A stretch of DNA of 64,000 bases from Lentiprolixibacter aurantiacus (GTDB lineage: Bacteria > Bacteroidota > Bacteroidia > Flavobacteriales > Flavobacteriaceae). A model generated the notes under the pieces. It ran no database searches and had not been told where the DNA came from. It worked only from the letters and a program-made list of their open reading frames with translations. Positions 42,835 through 52,852 of this stretch are shown piece by piece. The stretch spans positions 1,240,001 through 1,304,000 of the forward strand of contig NZ_JAPFQP010000001.1 of assembly GCF_026241225.1 (NCBI RefSeq), written 5' to 3'. The translations under genes and the position numbers were made by a program. Numbering within the stretch: position 1 is the first letter of the stretch; every line of letters begins with the position of its first letter.

Positions 42835-44466
42835 CTATTTAAGGTACAGCCCAATATAATCCAGCGGATCCACATTTGGTAAATTAGAACCGTATTTTGC
42901 ATTGATAGCTTCAATAAATACGTTGGCCAGAAGCGCATTACCCCTGGGTGATGGGTGAATACCATCCAGAGAGAATGCACCGCCAGTGGCAAAGGCAGTG
43001 GTAACATCCCTTCCGTCGCTTAGGGTGAGGCCGTTTGCATCTACCTCTGCGAGAAGTGCGTTGACATCCGCCAGGGCTATATCATACTGTTGTGCAAGAG
43101 CCGCAATTGTCTGGTTAAATACCTCCTGCGCATCTTTTATTAGCATCTGTTCCTCAGGGGTAAGTACCCATTTGTCTGCAAGGGGCAGTGAGATTCCTTC
43201 CACAGAAAACTGTCCTGCAAGTGCCTCAGGCAGTCCCAGGGCAACCAAATCCCCCAGCGTGTCTGTGTTGACTGTTCCTATGACACGGGCGCTGGTTAAT
43301 ACAACCAGGTCTTCAGCAGTGGCCTGCCTTGTCTGCCCGTATGTTGATCCAAGCAAATTGGCTACAAGTGGTGCAGCCTGTGGAGGCAATCCAAACTGTG
43401 CAATAAAGGCTTCGAAGGCCGGCAGGTTAGAAAGCAGGCCTCCGGTAATAGTTGCAGACAGGTCTGCAAGGTTTTCATCAAAAATAACCACCGGGCTTGC
43501 CTCGGTTTCCGAAAAGACAATGATACGATCCGTTGCTCCTATGGCGCTGTAAATTTGATTCAAAGCACCAAATATGCTGTTCAATAGCGGTATCTGAGGT
43601 CCGAAATCCGGATTTGTTGGATCCAGCGGGTTGTAAGGAACAGTTGTGAAATAAGGTATGGTGGTTACATCAAAGACATTGCCTATTACACCGCCTGCTC
43701 CGTTCGCTGTAAGGGTTTGTAAAAGTAAATCAACAGAACCGGCAAAAACGGTGGGGTCTGTGATGTCGCTACTCTCATAGGTGCTGGGATCCGTGTTTCC
43801 GGCCTGGTTTTCACCGTCACCACCTTCAATGGCATATCCCAAAACATCACCATTGCCAATCCACAGGGCAAAGAAGGAAGGATTTTGCACTGCGGCATCC
43901 TCGATAATCCGCGCATTAGGCGAACTGGCAAATCGCGCGTAGTAAGGGTTAGCCTGACCAAGGGCAACACCAGCCACATTGCCATAACCGGGGGCCAGCA
44001 AGTGAAAGCTTTTAGCTCCGGGCACACCCAGATTGTTGAATGGGCCAGTCAATACATTACTCACTTCGGTTGTCCCCGTACCGCTTACCGGTACCGGTAT
44101 AGGATCACCAGTAGAAAAATCCAGGATCAGGCGATTGCCAAATTGGGGAATGGGTACGCCCCCCAGGGTTAACCCCCCGAGGTTATCGGCCATGTAAGGG
44201 ATGGTAAAATCCCCTCCACCTGCCAAAGCAAAGTTACCTGCCATGATGCTGGGTACTGAAGCGTTTTGTCCGTCAATAAATAGAGCTGCATCCGAGAACC
44301 CCGCGGTCAGTGAGTTGCCAAGGGCAACAAAATTGGAAAAGTCTGCGGTTCCGCTGGTGTAAACAATCGGATCCGGATCCGGGGTCTGATCTACACTCAC
44401 ATCATCATCACTACAGGAAATCAAAAAAAGTCCGCCAATGGCGAACAACATCCAAATCTTTTTCAT
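42835..44466 (-). CDS. SGNH/GDSL-hydrolase family lipoprotein
   Basis: A 543-aa lipoprotein. The signal ends at C18 (LFLISCSDDD); the SDD after the cysteine resembles the surface-export signal of Bacteroidota lipoproteins. The SGNH nucleophile block is GNSL with S52, and the catalytic Asp/His block is DGIHPSPRG near residue 500. The long middle part includes low-complexity and glycine-rich stretches. It probably acts as an esterase or lipase on the cell surface; the substrate is unknown. The family is common in marine flavobacteria. Confidence 0.9.
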   Translation of the reverse strand: MKKIWMLFAIGGLFLISCSDDDVSVDQTPDPDPIVYTSGTADFSNFVALGNSLTAGFSDAALFIDGQNASVPSIMAGNFALAGGGDFTIPYMADNLGGLTLGGVPIPQFGNRLILDFSTGDPIPVPVSGTGTTEVSNVLTGPFNNLGVPGAKSFHLLAPGYGNVAGVALGQANPYYARFASSPNARIIEDAAVQNPSFFALWIGNGDVLGYAIEGGDGENQAGNTDPSTYESSDITDPTVFAGSVDLLLQTLTANGAGGVIGNVFDVTTIPYFTTVPYNPLDPTNPDFGPQIPLLNSIFGALNQIYSAIGATDRIIVFSETEASPVVIFDENLADLSATITGGLLSNLPAFEAFIAQFGLPPQAAPLVANLLGSTYGQTRQATAEDLVVLTSARVIGTVNTDTLGDLVALGLPEALAGQFSVEGISLPLADKWVLTPEEQMLIKDAQEVFNQTIAALAQQYDIALADVNALLAEVDANGLTLSDGRDVTTAFATGGAFSLDGIHPSPRGNALLANVFIEAINAKYGSNLPNVDPLDYIGLYLK

Positions 44467-44592
44467 CTTAGTCGTTTGATTTTAGTTTAGTTAACCTGCC
44501 GTTCAGGAAGGGTAAAGTCAAAATTAACCAAATTATGGAGACACACAAGAAGGCGGGCGTTAAATTATGCACGCATAACAATAAGCAGGGAA

Positions 44593-45363
44593 TCAGCCCT
44601 TCAGAAATGCTTCGGCATATTGAATAAACTGCCTTGGGTTTTCCGCATGCAGCCAGTGCCCTGCATCCTGAACAGTTTCCATATAGGCATTTGGGAAATG
44701 GCTTTTAATCATCGGCATATCGGAATCTGCGATATATTCAGAGCGACTGCCCCTTAGGAAGAGCACTGGGCCGTCATATGAAGATGTTGCATCCAGGGCA
44801 TCTCCTATTTCTTCCATTTTCTGTGAGAGCACCTTCAGGTTAAAACGAAAATCCAGTTTGTCTTTTTCTACCCAGTGCAGGCTTTTCAGGAGGAATTGCC
44901 GGATACCCCAGTCATGCAGGTACTTAGCCAGTTCAAAATCGGCAGCGGTTCGGGATTTGAGAGACTCCATCGGCAAAGCCATAAGCGCGTCAATGATATA
45001 CTGGTGATGTGGTGGATAGAACTTAGGCGCTATATCAGCAACAATCAGTTTATAGGTCCTTTCCGGATAGGCAGATGCAAAGGTCATAGCAGTTTTTCCA
45101 CCCATGGAATGCCCCAGGATACAGGCACTTTGGATACTATGGTGGTCCATATACCGGGCAAGGTCTTCTGCCAGGATATCGTAATTGAAATCCTCAGACC
45201 AGAAACTCTTGCCGTGGTTTCGCTGGTCGATCAGATGAACCTGGTAGCCCATTTTAGCAAATTGTGAGCCCAGGGTTTTCCAATTGTCGGACATCCCCAG
45301 GAATCCGTGCAGGATTAACAGAGGGTGCCCTTCTCCGATGATATTTGAATGCAGTATTTCCAT
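44593..45363 (-). CDS. alpha/beta-fold esterase (YbfF-like)
   Basis: A 256-aa hydrolase with oxyanion motif LHGFLGMSDNW, nucleophile elbow GHSMGG, and a C-terminal GHWLHAENP histidine. It resembles E. coli YbfF, an acyl-CoA/ester hydrolase. The ATG at 45363 is chosen because it overlaps the pdxJ stop (TAATG), a typical coupled arrangement; a longer in-frame start lies inside pdxJ. Co-transcription with pdxJ is therefore likely, although no functional link is known. Confidence 0.9.
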   Translation of the reverse strand: MEILHSNIIGEGHPLLILHGFLGMSDNWKTLGSQFAKMGYQVHLIDQRNHGKSFWSEDFNYDILAEDLARYMDHHSIQSACILGHSMGGKTAMTFASAYPERTYKLIVADIAPKFYPPHHQYIIDALMALPMESLKSRTAADFELAKYLHDWGIRQFLLKSLHWVEKDKLDFRFNLKVLSQKMEEIGDALDATSSYDGPVLFLRGSRSEYIADSDMPMIKSHFPNAYMETVQDAGHWLHAENPRQFIQYAEAFLKG

Positions 45364-46076
45364 TATTTCAGGCGATGCAGGTACATACTGACCACATTTT
45401 CCAGTCCCATATATATGGATTCGCAAATGAGGGCGTGGCCAATGGATACTTCCAGTAGCTTAGGGACCTGTTGTTTGAAATACGCCACATTATCCAGGTT
45501 CAGATCATGGCCTGCATTAACACCCAGCCCCAGTTCATTGGCTACTCTGGCGGCTTCCACAAAGGGCAGTACCCCAGCCTTCCTGCCTGCGGCAAAATCC
45601 TGTGCATACTGTTCCGTATAAAGTTCTATACGGTCTGTTCCAGTCTTTGCTGCCCCTTCAACCATTTTTGTATCCGGGTCAACAAATATGGATGTGCGGA
45701 TCCCTTTGGATCTGAATTCTGCAATTACTTCCTGCAGGAACTTTTGATGGGAAAGGGTATCCCATCCGGCGTTAGAGGTGATGGCGTCCTCGGCATCCGG
45801 GACCAGGGTTACCTGGGTTGGCTGAACATCCAATACAAGATCAATGAATTTGGGGATGGGATTGCCTTCTATGTTGTATTCAGTAGTAACCACTTCCTTT
45901 AGTTCGCGCGCATCCTGGTAACGGATATGGCGTTCATCGGGCCTGGGGTGCACGGTAACCCCCTGTGCACCAAAATCCTGCACATCCCGGGCTACCTGGA
46001 GTACATTAGGCATATTGCCACCCCTTGAATTTCTCAAAGTGGCAATTTTATTGATGTTAACGCTTAATTTTGTCAT
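45363..46076 (-). CDS. pdxJ: pyridoxine 5'-phosphate synthase
   Basis: A 237-aa TIM-barrel enzyme that condenses 3-amino-2-oxopropyl phosphate with deoxyxylulose 5-phosphate to form pyridoxine phosphate (vitamin B6). Typical stretches are LSVNINKIATLRNSRGG near the start, HPRPDERHI and the C-terminal NAGHDLNLDN. Its stop overlaps the start of the esterase gene by one base. It is divergent from the CBS-domain gene. Confidence 0.97.
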   Translation of the reverse strand: MTKLSVNINKIATLRNSRGGNMPNVLQVARDVQDFGAQGVTVHPRPDERHIRYQDARELKEVVTTEYNIEGNPIPKFIDLVLDVQPTQVTLVPDAEDAITSNAGWDTLSHQKFLQEVIAEFRSKGIRTSIFVDPDTKMVEGAAKTGTDRIELYTEQYAQDFAAGRKAGVLPFVEAARVANELGLGVNAGHDLNLDNVAYFKQQVPKLLEVSIGHALICESIYMGLENVVSMYLHRLK

Positions 46077-46170
46077 TATTGACCTGCCTTAATTTTTAGG
46101 TCCACAAAAATACAAATAAGGCACACCTTTTGATGTTTAAAATTAGTAATTTGCAGCAGATAGCGTAGAT

Positions 46171-46827
46171 ATGGACCTTCAATCACATATAATCAACACC
46201 TTACCGGTATTTAATCTGGATGGTTCCATGACTGAAGTCATTGAATTTTTCCAGCATACCACCTACTCCCATGTGGCTATTGTAGAGGACAGAAGGTTTG
46301 TTGGGGTATTGTCGGAAACCGATCTCGAGACCTTCGAACACGTGAAAAAGGTAGAAGATTACCGATATGAACTGGAATCCTTCTTTGCAAAAAAAGATAC
46401 ATCATGGTTGGATGCCCTTGAGCTCTTTGCGCGAAACGAAGCTAACCTGATCCCGGTTTTGGATGAGAATGAATCGGTGCTGGGGTATTTCGACCTAAAT
46501 GATGTGGTTGCAGAATTCATTGATACTCCATTCTTCATCGAACCCGGAGTAATACTAGTCATTGCCAAAGGGATCAAGGACTACTCCTTTAGTGAGATCG
46601 CTCAGATTGTAGAAAGTAATAATGCCAGGCTGCTGGGGGCCATAATTACCGAAACCCGAAATGAAATTATTCAGATAACGCTGAAGATTACTTCGGAGAA
46701 CAGCAATGACGTGATACAGACCTTGCGACGATACAACTACAACATCCTGTTTGGTAATGATGAAGATCAGTTCATCGAAAGCCTTAAAAGGCGCTCGGAA
46801 TACCTGGATAAATACCTTAATGTCTAG
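46171..46827 (+). CDS. CBS-domain pair protein
   Basis: A 218-aa cytoplasmic protein with two CBS domains (~1-125; e.g. TYSHVAIVEDRRFVGVLSETDL and NLIPVLDENESVLGYFDLND) followed by an ACT-like C-terminal part (~135-205). CBS pairs bind adenosine nucleotides. Directly upstream of nadK (5 bases), it is probably co-transcribed and could sense adenylates or NAD-related ligands; this is inference. Confidence 0.88.
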   Translation: MDLQSHIINTLPVFNLDGSMTEVIEFFQHTTYSHVAIVEDRRFVGVLSETDLETFEHVKKVEDYRYELESFFAKKDTSWLDALELFARNEANLIPVLDENESVLGYFDLNDVVAEFIDTPFFIEPGVILVIAKGIKDYSFSEIAQIVESNNARLLGAIITETRNEIIQITLKITSENSNDVIQTLRRYNYNILFGNDEDQFIESLKRRSEYLDKYLNV

Positions 46828-46832
46828 GAGGC

Positions 46833-47714
46833 ATGAAAGTCGCCATTTACGGTCAGGAATACCAGGAAACTGCCCTGGAATATATTCTGGAACTCCTTGA
46901 AGAACTCCAAAAAGAAAGGGCTGTTGTTCGGTTTGAATCCCAATTTTATGATTTTTTAGGGGGAGCCTCTGCTTTGGGAAACTACGAGACGTTTACCCAT
47001 GAAGGGGGGTTGGACAATACCTTCGACCTCTTTGTGAGCTTTGGGGGAGATGGTACTATCTTAAGGGCTATAACCTATATCCGGGACCTGGGTATCCCCA
47101 TTGTAGGCGTAAATACCGGCAGGCTGGGATTTCTCTCTACCTTCAAGAAAGAAGAGGTCCGCAGGGTAGTCACTGAATTTAATGCCGGTGCCTACGAACT
47201 GGTTGAAAGGAGCCTGCTGGCTGTGTATTCCGATTTTGAAATTCCCGAGTTTGGCAATATGAATTTTGCGCTGAATGAGGTGTCTGTCAGCCGTAAGGAT
47301 ACTACTTCCATGATTACTATCGAGACGCACCTGAACGGTGAATACCTGACTTCCTATTGGGCTGATGGTTTGATTGTCGCCACACCCACCGGTTCCACCG
47401 GCTATTCCCTGAGCTGCGGCGGGCCGGTGATTACCCCAACGGCACAATCCCTTGTTATTACACCCATAGCTCCACATAACCTGAATGCAAGGCCTCTTGT
47501 TATTTCTGACGATACCGAGATAAGATTAAGGGTCTCGGGCCGGGAGGAGCATCACCTGTTGTCCCTGGATTCCCGTTTGGCAACTATTGAAAACGGGAAA
47601 GAACTCACCATTAAAAAGGCTGATTTTAAGATTCGTATGGTTGAATATACATCCGAAAGCTTTCTTAAGACCTTACGGAATAAACTGCTTTGGGGAGAAG
47701 ACCGCCGCAATTGA
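46833..47714 (+). CDS. nadK: NAD kinase
   Basis: A 293-aa enzyme that phosphorylates NAD to NADP. The GGDGT motif is at 71-75, NEVSVSR follows, and the glycine-rich PTGSTGYSLSCGGP stretch is intact. It is the second gene of a forward cluster (CBS protein, nadK, DUF6089, uppS, bamA, ompH, skp, murI) that is common in Flavobacteriaceae. Confidence 0.97.
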   Translation: MKVAIYGQEYQETALEYILELLEELQKERAVVRFESQFYDFLGGASALGNYETFTHEGGLDNTFDLFVSFGGDGTILRAITYIRDLGIPIVGVNTGRLGFLSTFKKEEVRRVVTEFNAGAYELVERSLLAVYSDFEIPEFGNMNFALNEVSVSRKDTTSMITIETHLNGEYLTSYWADGLIVATPTGSTGYSLSCGGPVITPTAQSLVITPIAPHNLNARPLVISDDTEIRLRVSGREEHHLLSLDSRLATIENGKELTIKKADFKIRMVEYTSESFLKTLRNKLLWGEDRRN

Positions 47715-47822
47715 TATTATCTGAAACAATAAATACCGGCAATTCTTGTTTAACATGGAAGAACCTTTATGATGGATACTTTTTCTATTAAGAAACATCC
47801 TTATAAAGATCAAAAGGAATAG

Positions 47823-48509
47823 ATGAGGGGAATTATTGCTGTTACACTCTTTTTCTTGATGTTCTCGGCCAGTGGTCAAACCTATGAGGTTGGCCTTTTT
47901 GCCGGAGGCGCCAATGCTATTGGGGATGTGGGTAGGATGAACTACATAGCTCCTTCCGGGCTGGCTTTCGGGGCAGTCGCCAAATGGAACAAAAGCAAGC
48001 GTTATGCCTGGAGGGCCAGCGCTATTTATGGGGAAGTTACTTTTGACGACGGCAAATCGGATATCCCTTCCCGAATTCAAAGGGGGTTCTCACTGGATAA
48101 CTCCATTCTGGAGGTTTCGGCGGGACTTGAGTTTCATTTCTGGGAATACAATTTACACAAGGTGGGTCCTGCTATGACCCCTTATATCTATACCGGACTT
48201 TCATACTTTCGCTACGATTATAACTACTTCGATGCCGGTCTTTTACAGACAATTGACCAGCGAGATGGCTCTTTGGCTATCCCAATGACCCTTGGAATTA
48301 AGGCTAGGATAAATCAATTCCTTATTTTTGGGGCTGAAATTGGAGCAAGGTATACTTTTACAGACAACCTGGATGCCAGTAACCCGGAAGGTACTAACTT
48401 TGAAAGGTTCCGATTTGGGAACATTTTCAGTGACGACTGGTACGTGTTTTCAGGATTAACTGTAACTTATACCTTTGGCAGGAAACCCTGCAGGGATTGT
48501 TTTGAGTAG
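47823..48509 (+). CDS. DUF6089 family outer-membrane-type protein
   Basis: A 228-aa protein with a signal peptide (~1-18, ending SASGQ) and a beta-barrel pattern opening with TYEVGLFAGGANAIGDVG. The protein ends with a two-cysteine tail (PCRDCFE). DUF6089 proteins lie next to uppS and bamA in many flavobacteria, which suggests a role in outer membrane structure or assembly. The function is unknown. The uppS gene starts 7 bases after its stop. Confidence 0.85.
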   Translation: MRGIIAVTLFFLMFSASGQTYEVGLFAGGANAIGDVGRMNYIAPSGLAFGAVAKWNKSKRYAWRASAIYGEVTFDDGKSDIPSRIQRGFSLDNSILEVSAGLEFHFWEYNLHKVGPAMTPYIYTGLSYFRYDYNYFDAGLLQTIDQRDGSLAIPMTLGIKARINQFLIFGAEIGARYTFTDNLDASNPEGTNFERFRFGNIFSDDWYVFSGLTVTYTFGRKPCRDCFE

Positions 48510-48516
48510 CAATTAG

Positions 48517-49257
48517 ATGAACACTATTGAAGATTTAAAGAGCGAAAATCTTCCGAAACACCTGGCTATAATAATGGATGGTAACGGCCGCTGGGCTAAG
48601 CAACGCGGCAAGTTACGGGTCTTTGGCCATGAAAACGGTGTTAAAGCGGTAAGAGCAACTGTGGAAAATTGTGCCAAAGTGGGCATAGATTTTCTAACAC
48701 TCTACGCCTTTTCTACAGAGAACTGGAAAAGACCAAAGATAGAGGTGGAAACCCTTATGAAGCTGCTGGTTTCTACTTTGAAGAAGGAACTTTCTACTTT
48801 AAACAAGAACAATATCCGGTTAAATGCCATCGGAAATATACAATCGCTTCCTAAAAAAGCCCATGAGGAACTTCAGGAAGTCATGGCAAAAACCAAATCC
48901 AATTCGGGAATGACCCTCACACTTGCCCTCAGTTACGGGTCCAGGGAGGAGCTGAAACAGGCCATACAAGCAATTGCGGTCAAAGTTAAAAATAACATAA
49001 TTTCCCCCGAAAATATTGATGAAACCGTTATAAATAGTCATCTTTACACGCACGATTTACCAGATGTGGACTTGCTTATCCGGACTAGCGGGGAACGCCG
49101 GATCAGCAATTTTTTGCTTTGGCAGATTGCTTACGCTGAATTGTATTTTGTAGATGCATTCTGGCCAGATTTCAGTGAGGAGCATTTGGTAGCGGCTATT
49201 TTGAATTACCAGAACAGAGAACGAAGATTTGGAAAGATCAGCGAACAACTTAACTAG
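48517..49257 (+). CDS. uppS: isoprenyl transferase (undecaprenyl diphosphate synthase)
   Basis: A 246-aa cis-prenyltransferase that makes the C55 lipid carrier for peptidoglycan and other envelope polymers. The active-site Asp is D21 in MDGNGRWAK, with R25 and the conserved YAFSTENWKRP and RTSGERRISNFLLWQ stretches. It sits between DUF6089 and bamA; bamA starts 5 bases downstream. Confidence 0.97.
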   Translation: MNTIEDLKSENLPKHLAIIMDGNGRWAKQRGKLRVFGHENGVKAVRATVENCAKVGIDFLTLYAFSTENWKRPKIEVETLMKLLVSTLKKELSTLNKNNIRLNAIGNIQSLPKKAHEELQEVMAKTKSNSGMTLTLALSYGSREELKQAIQAIAVKVKNNIISPENIDETVINSHLYTHDLPDVDLLIRTSGERRISNFLLWQIAYAELYFVDAFWPDFSEEHLVAAILNYQNRERRFGKISEQLN

Positions 49258-49261
49258 GGGT

Positions 49262-51883
49262 ATGAGCACAGCACTACCCCGGGTAATCTATATTTACTTC
49301 CTCCTTCTATTTTTTAGCTATCCGGCCTTTAGTCAGGAGTTAACCTATGACAAGGGAAAGGATTATATTTTGGGCGGACTTTCTGTGACCGGCCTGGAAA
49401 GCTATAACGAACAAACCGTTAAGACCTACACAGGACTTCGGGAGGGATCACCCATTACGGTGCCTGGCGATCAGATCAGTGCGGTGATCAAAAAGTTGTG
49501 GAGCCTGGAACTTTTCAGTGAAATTGAATTCTATATAACCGATATAGAGGATGAAAAGATATATCTCGAACTCTATATCAAGGAACGTCCCACCTTATCC
49601 GGGGTGACCATCTACGGGGTTAAAAAAAGGAAAATACAGGGAATCATTGACGATACCGACCTGAAAAAGGGCAAGAAGATAACAGAAAGCCTTATTGCCA
49701 ATACCAAAAACTTCCTTCAGAACAAGTACAAAAAGCAGGGATACCTGAACGCCAAAGTGTCGATAGCCACTGCAAAAGATACTGTTGATACCAATACACA
49801 GAGCATGGTGATCAACGTCAAGAAAGGGGATAAGGTAAAGATCAGGAGTATTGCTTTTGAAGGCAATGAAAAACTGTCGTCTTCCAAACTCAGGAAGGCA
49901 ATGAAGAACACCAAAAAGAAATTGCCCGGGCGTTTTTGGAAAAAATCTAAGTACATCGAGGACGATTATCAGGAAGACCTCTCCAGCCTTATTGATAAAT
50001 ATGCCGAAAACGGCTACCGGGATGCCCGGGTTATCACCGATACCGTAGAGATCCTGAATGAAAACAATATAGACATCCGCATCAAAGTGGAAGAAGGCAA
50101 CAAATACTATTTCGGAGATATAGATTTTGTTGGGAATTCGGTTTATACCGATCGCATCCTGAGCCAGGTCCTCGGTATCAAAAAGGGAGATACCTACAAC
50201 GGGGTGTTGCTGAGAAAGCGTATCGCGGATGATACAAAGCCCGATGCTGAAGACGTGACTAACCTGTATCAGAATAACGGCTACCTTTTCTCACAGATAA
50301 ACCCTGTGGAAGTATCGGCCCAGAATGATACAATCGACTTTGAAATCCGTATTATTGAGGGTAAGGAAACCTTCCTCAACCATGTTACCGTATCTGGAAA
50401 TGACAAGACCAACGATCATGTTATCTTCCGGGAGTTAAGGACACGGCCGGGCCAGCGCTACAGCAAGGACAACATTATTCGAAGCGTCCGGGAATTAGGA
50501 CAGCTTGGTTTCTTTGACGCAGAGCAGATCACACCGGATATACAAAATCCAAACCCCAACGAAGGAACTGTAGACCTTGCCTATAGCCTGGTAGAATCCG
50601 GATCCAGCCAGATAGAACTGCAGGGTGGATATGGAGGCGGTGGCTTTATCGGTACCCTGGGATTGTCCTTCAATAACTTTTCCATTCAAAATATTTTTAA
50701 CGGAAAGGCCTACAAGCCGGTTCCCATGGGAGACGGGCAAACCTTTGCCTTACGCCTTCAGGCGAGTCGTACTTTCCGCGTATACAGCCTTAATTTTTCT
50801 GAACCCTGGCTGGGAGGAAAGAAGCCTGTTCGTTTCAATCTTTCCTTGTCCAGAACTCAGCAATTCCTGGCTTCGTTTAGTAACCGGGGAAGGATAGAGG
50901 TGAACAAAAATCAGCAGTTTTCGATAACAGGTGTATCTCTTGGACTGGCTAAAAGGGTGCAGTGGCCCGATGATTTCTTTACCATTTCCCATGCACTGAG
51001 TTACCAGCTCTATAACTTTGAGAATTATCGCACAGGCCTTTTCAATTTTGGTAACGGACAGTCGAACTCGCTGGCATATACGATTGGTATTTCAAGAAGT
51101 TCTGCAGGACCGGGGAGGATTTATCCGGTATCCGGATCCAATTTTGAAATCTCGGCCAAATTTACGCCCCCTTACTCCCTGTTTAGTGATAAGGATTTTG
51201 CCTCCCTTAAAGCGAGAAGCGAAGAACTCAATGAGTTGAGGACTGAAAGAGCGCAACAGGGACAAACCCTTACCGATGCGGAACGTACGGAACTTGAAGA
51301 AGTGGATCAGGAACGCTTCCGCTGGCTGGAATACTACAAGGTCAAGTTTAAAGGCGACTGGTATACACGCGTGGTAGATAAACTGGTGCTGCGAACTAAC
51401 GCCGAATTCGGATTCCTGGGGAACTACAACAGCGATGTAGGCAAGGTACCTTTTGAACGCTTTTTCCTGGGAGGTGACGGCCTTGGAAGGAACTTTACCC
51501 TGGATGGTCGTGAGGTTATTCAATTACGCGGATATGAAAACAATTCCCTGACCCCGGTAGACCCCTTGACAGGGCAGCAGGAGGGAGGAATTGTATACAA
51601 TAAATATTCCATGGAACTGCGTTACCCCCTTACTTTGAAGCCAACAGCTTCCATTTATGGGCTCGTTTTTATGGAAGCTGGGAACTCCTTCAACAATTTT
51701 CAGGATTTTAGACCGTTTGAATTAAAAAGATCTGCCGGAGTGGGGCTTAGAATATTCATGCCGGCCTTTGGTCTTTTGGGGATCGATTTCGGATATGGCT
51801 TTGATGAAGACCTGAGACCGCAGTCTGTGGGAACAGGTCCCAGCGGGTGGCAAACCCACTTCATTATTGGGCAACAGTTTTAA
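49262..51883 (+). CDS. bamA: outer membrane protein assembly factor BamA
   Basis: A 873-aa Omp85 protein that inserts beta-barrels into the outer membrane. After the signal peptide (~1-24, ending PAFSQ) come five POTRA domains (~30-430) and the barrel, which holds the conserved loop motif LRGYENN. A polar, charged insert lies at ~650-700 (RSEELNELRTERAQQGQ). The ATG at 49262 is chosen because it begins the signal peptide; an ATG 33 bases upstream would overlap uppS. It is followed by two skp-like chaperone genes. Confidence 0.96.
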   Translation: MSTALPRVIYIYFLLLFFSYPAFSQELTYDKGKDYILGGLSVTGLESYNEQTVKTYTGLREGSPITVPGDQISAVIKKLWSLELFSEIEFYITDIEDEKIYLELYIKERPTLSGVTIYGVKKRKIQGIIDDTDLKKGKKITESLIANTKNFLQNKYKKQGYLNAKVSIATAKDTVDTNTQSMVINVKKGDKVKIRSIAFEGNEKLSSSKLRKAMKNTKKKLPGRFWKKSKYIEDDYQEDLSSLIDKYAENGYRDARVITDTVEILNENNIDIRIKVEEGNKYYFGDIDFVGNSVYTDRILSQVLGIKKGDTYNGVLLRKRIADDTKPDAEDVTNLYQNNGYLFSQINPVEVSAQNDTIDFEIRIIEGKETFLNHVTVSGNDKTNDHVIFRELRTRPGQRYSKDNIIRSVRELGQLGFFDAEQITPDIQNPNPNEGTVDLAYSLVESGSSQIELQGGYGGGGFIGTLGLSFNNFSIQNIFNGKAYKPVPMGDGQTFALRLQASRTFRVYSLNFSEPWLGGKKPVRFNLSLSRTQQFLASFSNRGRIEVNKNQQFSITGVSLGLAKRVQWPDDFFTISHALSYQLYNFENYRTGLFNFGNGQSNSLAYTIGISRSSAGPGRIYPVSGSNFEISAKFTPPYSLFSDKDFASLKARSEELNELRTERAQQGQTLTDAERTELEEVDQERFRWLEYYKVKFKGDWYTRVVDKLVLRTNAEFGFLGNYNSDVGKVPFERFFLGGDGLGRNFTLDGREVIQLRGYENNSLTPVDPLTGQQEGGIVYNKYSMELRYPLTLKPTASIYGLVFMEAGNSFNNFQDFRPFELKRSAGVGLRIFMPAFGLLGIDFGYGFDEDLRPQSVGTGPSGWQTHFIIGQQF

Positions 51884-51941
51884 TTCCTGATTACTTCCCC
51901 GGAATTACTAAAGGATAAACCACTCATTTTAATAGATTTAG

Positions 51942-51949
51942 TAATTTTG
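51942..51949 (+). promoter_or_regulatory. -7 promoter element for the ompH pair
   Basis: TAATTTTG matches TAnnTTTG exactly, 36 bases before the ATG at 51985. It suggests an extra promoter for the two OmpH/Skp genes behind bamA and disfavours the earlier in-frame ATG at 51964, which would leave almost no leader. Confidence 0.5.
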
Positions 51950-51984
51950 GCACGATATTTTCTATGTTAATAAAGCAAGCAGGA

Positions 51985-52818
51985 ATGAAACAAAAAGTTC
52001 TTTTAGTATTGACTGCTACCTTGCTTAGCTCTTTTGCCTTTGCACAAAGAGGAGTGAGAATAGGGTACGTAGACATGGAGTATATCCTTGAAAATGTAGA
52101 AGAGTACAGGGAAGCAAGCGAGCAACTGGATAACAGGGTGCAGCGATGGAAGGTGGAGATTGAGCAAAAACAAAGTAGCATCGAACAGATGAAGAAAGAC
52201 CTTCAGGCCGAGAAAGTGTTGCTTACAGACGAATTGGTAGCTGAACGGGAGGAGGAGATCGCCATACTTGAAAAGGAAATGATTGAGTACCAGCAGGACC
52301 GATTCGGACCCCAGGGTGACCTGGTGTTGCAAAAACAGCGATTGATTCAGCCTATACAGGACCAGGTGTTCAACGAAGTACAAAAAATAGGAGCCAACAA
52401 AAAGTACGATTTTATTTTCGATAAATCAGCGGATGTCGTAATGTTGTACTCCCAAAAAAGACACGATATCAGTGAATTGGTGCTGAGGGAGATCTCCAGG
52501 ACCCGTAAAATAAGTAAACCCAAAAAGAAGCCTGCAAAAAGCAAGCTGGATGAGTTTGAAGACGGGCCAACCGAGAAAGAAATCAGTGAAGCACTGAAAG
52601 AGCGTCAGGAAAGGGCAGAACAGGCCCAGCAGGCTCGGCAAAAGACTGCAGAAGACAGGCGGGCAGAGCAACTGCGTCTGCGGGAAGAACGTAAAAAGGC
52701 CTACGAGGCCAGAAGGAAAAAATTGTTAGAAGAAAGAGAGGCCCGTAAAAAGGCTAAAGAAGAAGAACGTAAAAAAGAAACGGAGGAGAAAAGCGATACC
52801 GTTAATCAGGAAAACTAA
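51985..52818 (+). CDS. OmpH/Skp-family periplasmic chaperone with long charged tail
   Basis: A 277-aa protein: signal peptide (~1-20, ending FAFAQ), a Skp-like domain (~24-165, starting VRIGYVDMEYILE), then an ~100-residue tail almost entirely of Arg, Lys, Glu and Ala that should form a long coiled coil. Skp-type chaperones carry unfolded outer membrane proteins to BamA, which is encoded directly upstream. The tail is longer than in typical Skp and its role is unknown. Confidence 0.9.
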   Translation: MKQKVLLVLTATLLSSFAFAQRGVRIGYVDMEYILENVEEYREASEQLDNRVQRWKVEIEQKQSSIEQMKKDLQAEKVLLTDELVAEREEEIAILEKEMIEYQQDRFGPQGDLVLQKQRLIQPIQDQVFNEVQKIGANKKYDFIFDKSADVVMLYSQKRHDISELVLREISRTRKISKPKKKPAKSKLDEFEDGPTEKEISEALKERQERAEQAQQARQKTAEDRRAEQLRLREERKKAYEARRKKLLEEREARKKAKEEERKKETEEKSDTVNQEN

Positions 52819-52852
52819 TTAAAATTAAAACTCAAATAGTAAATAGAAGATC

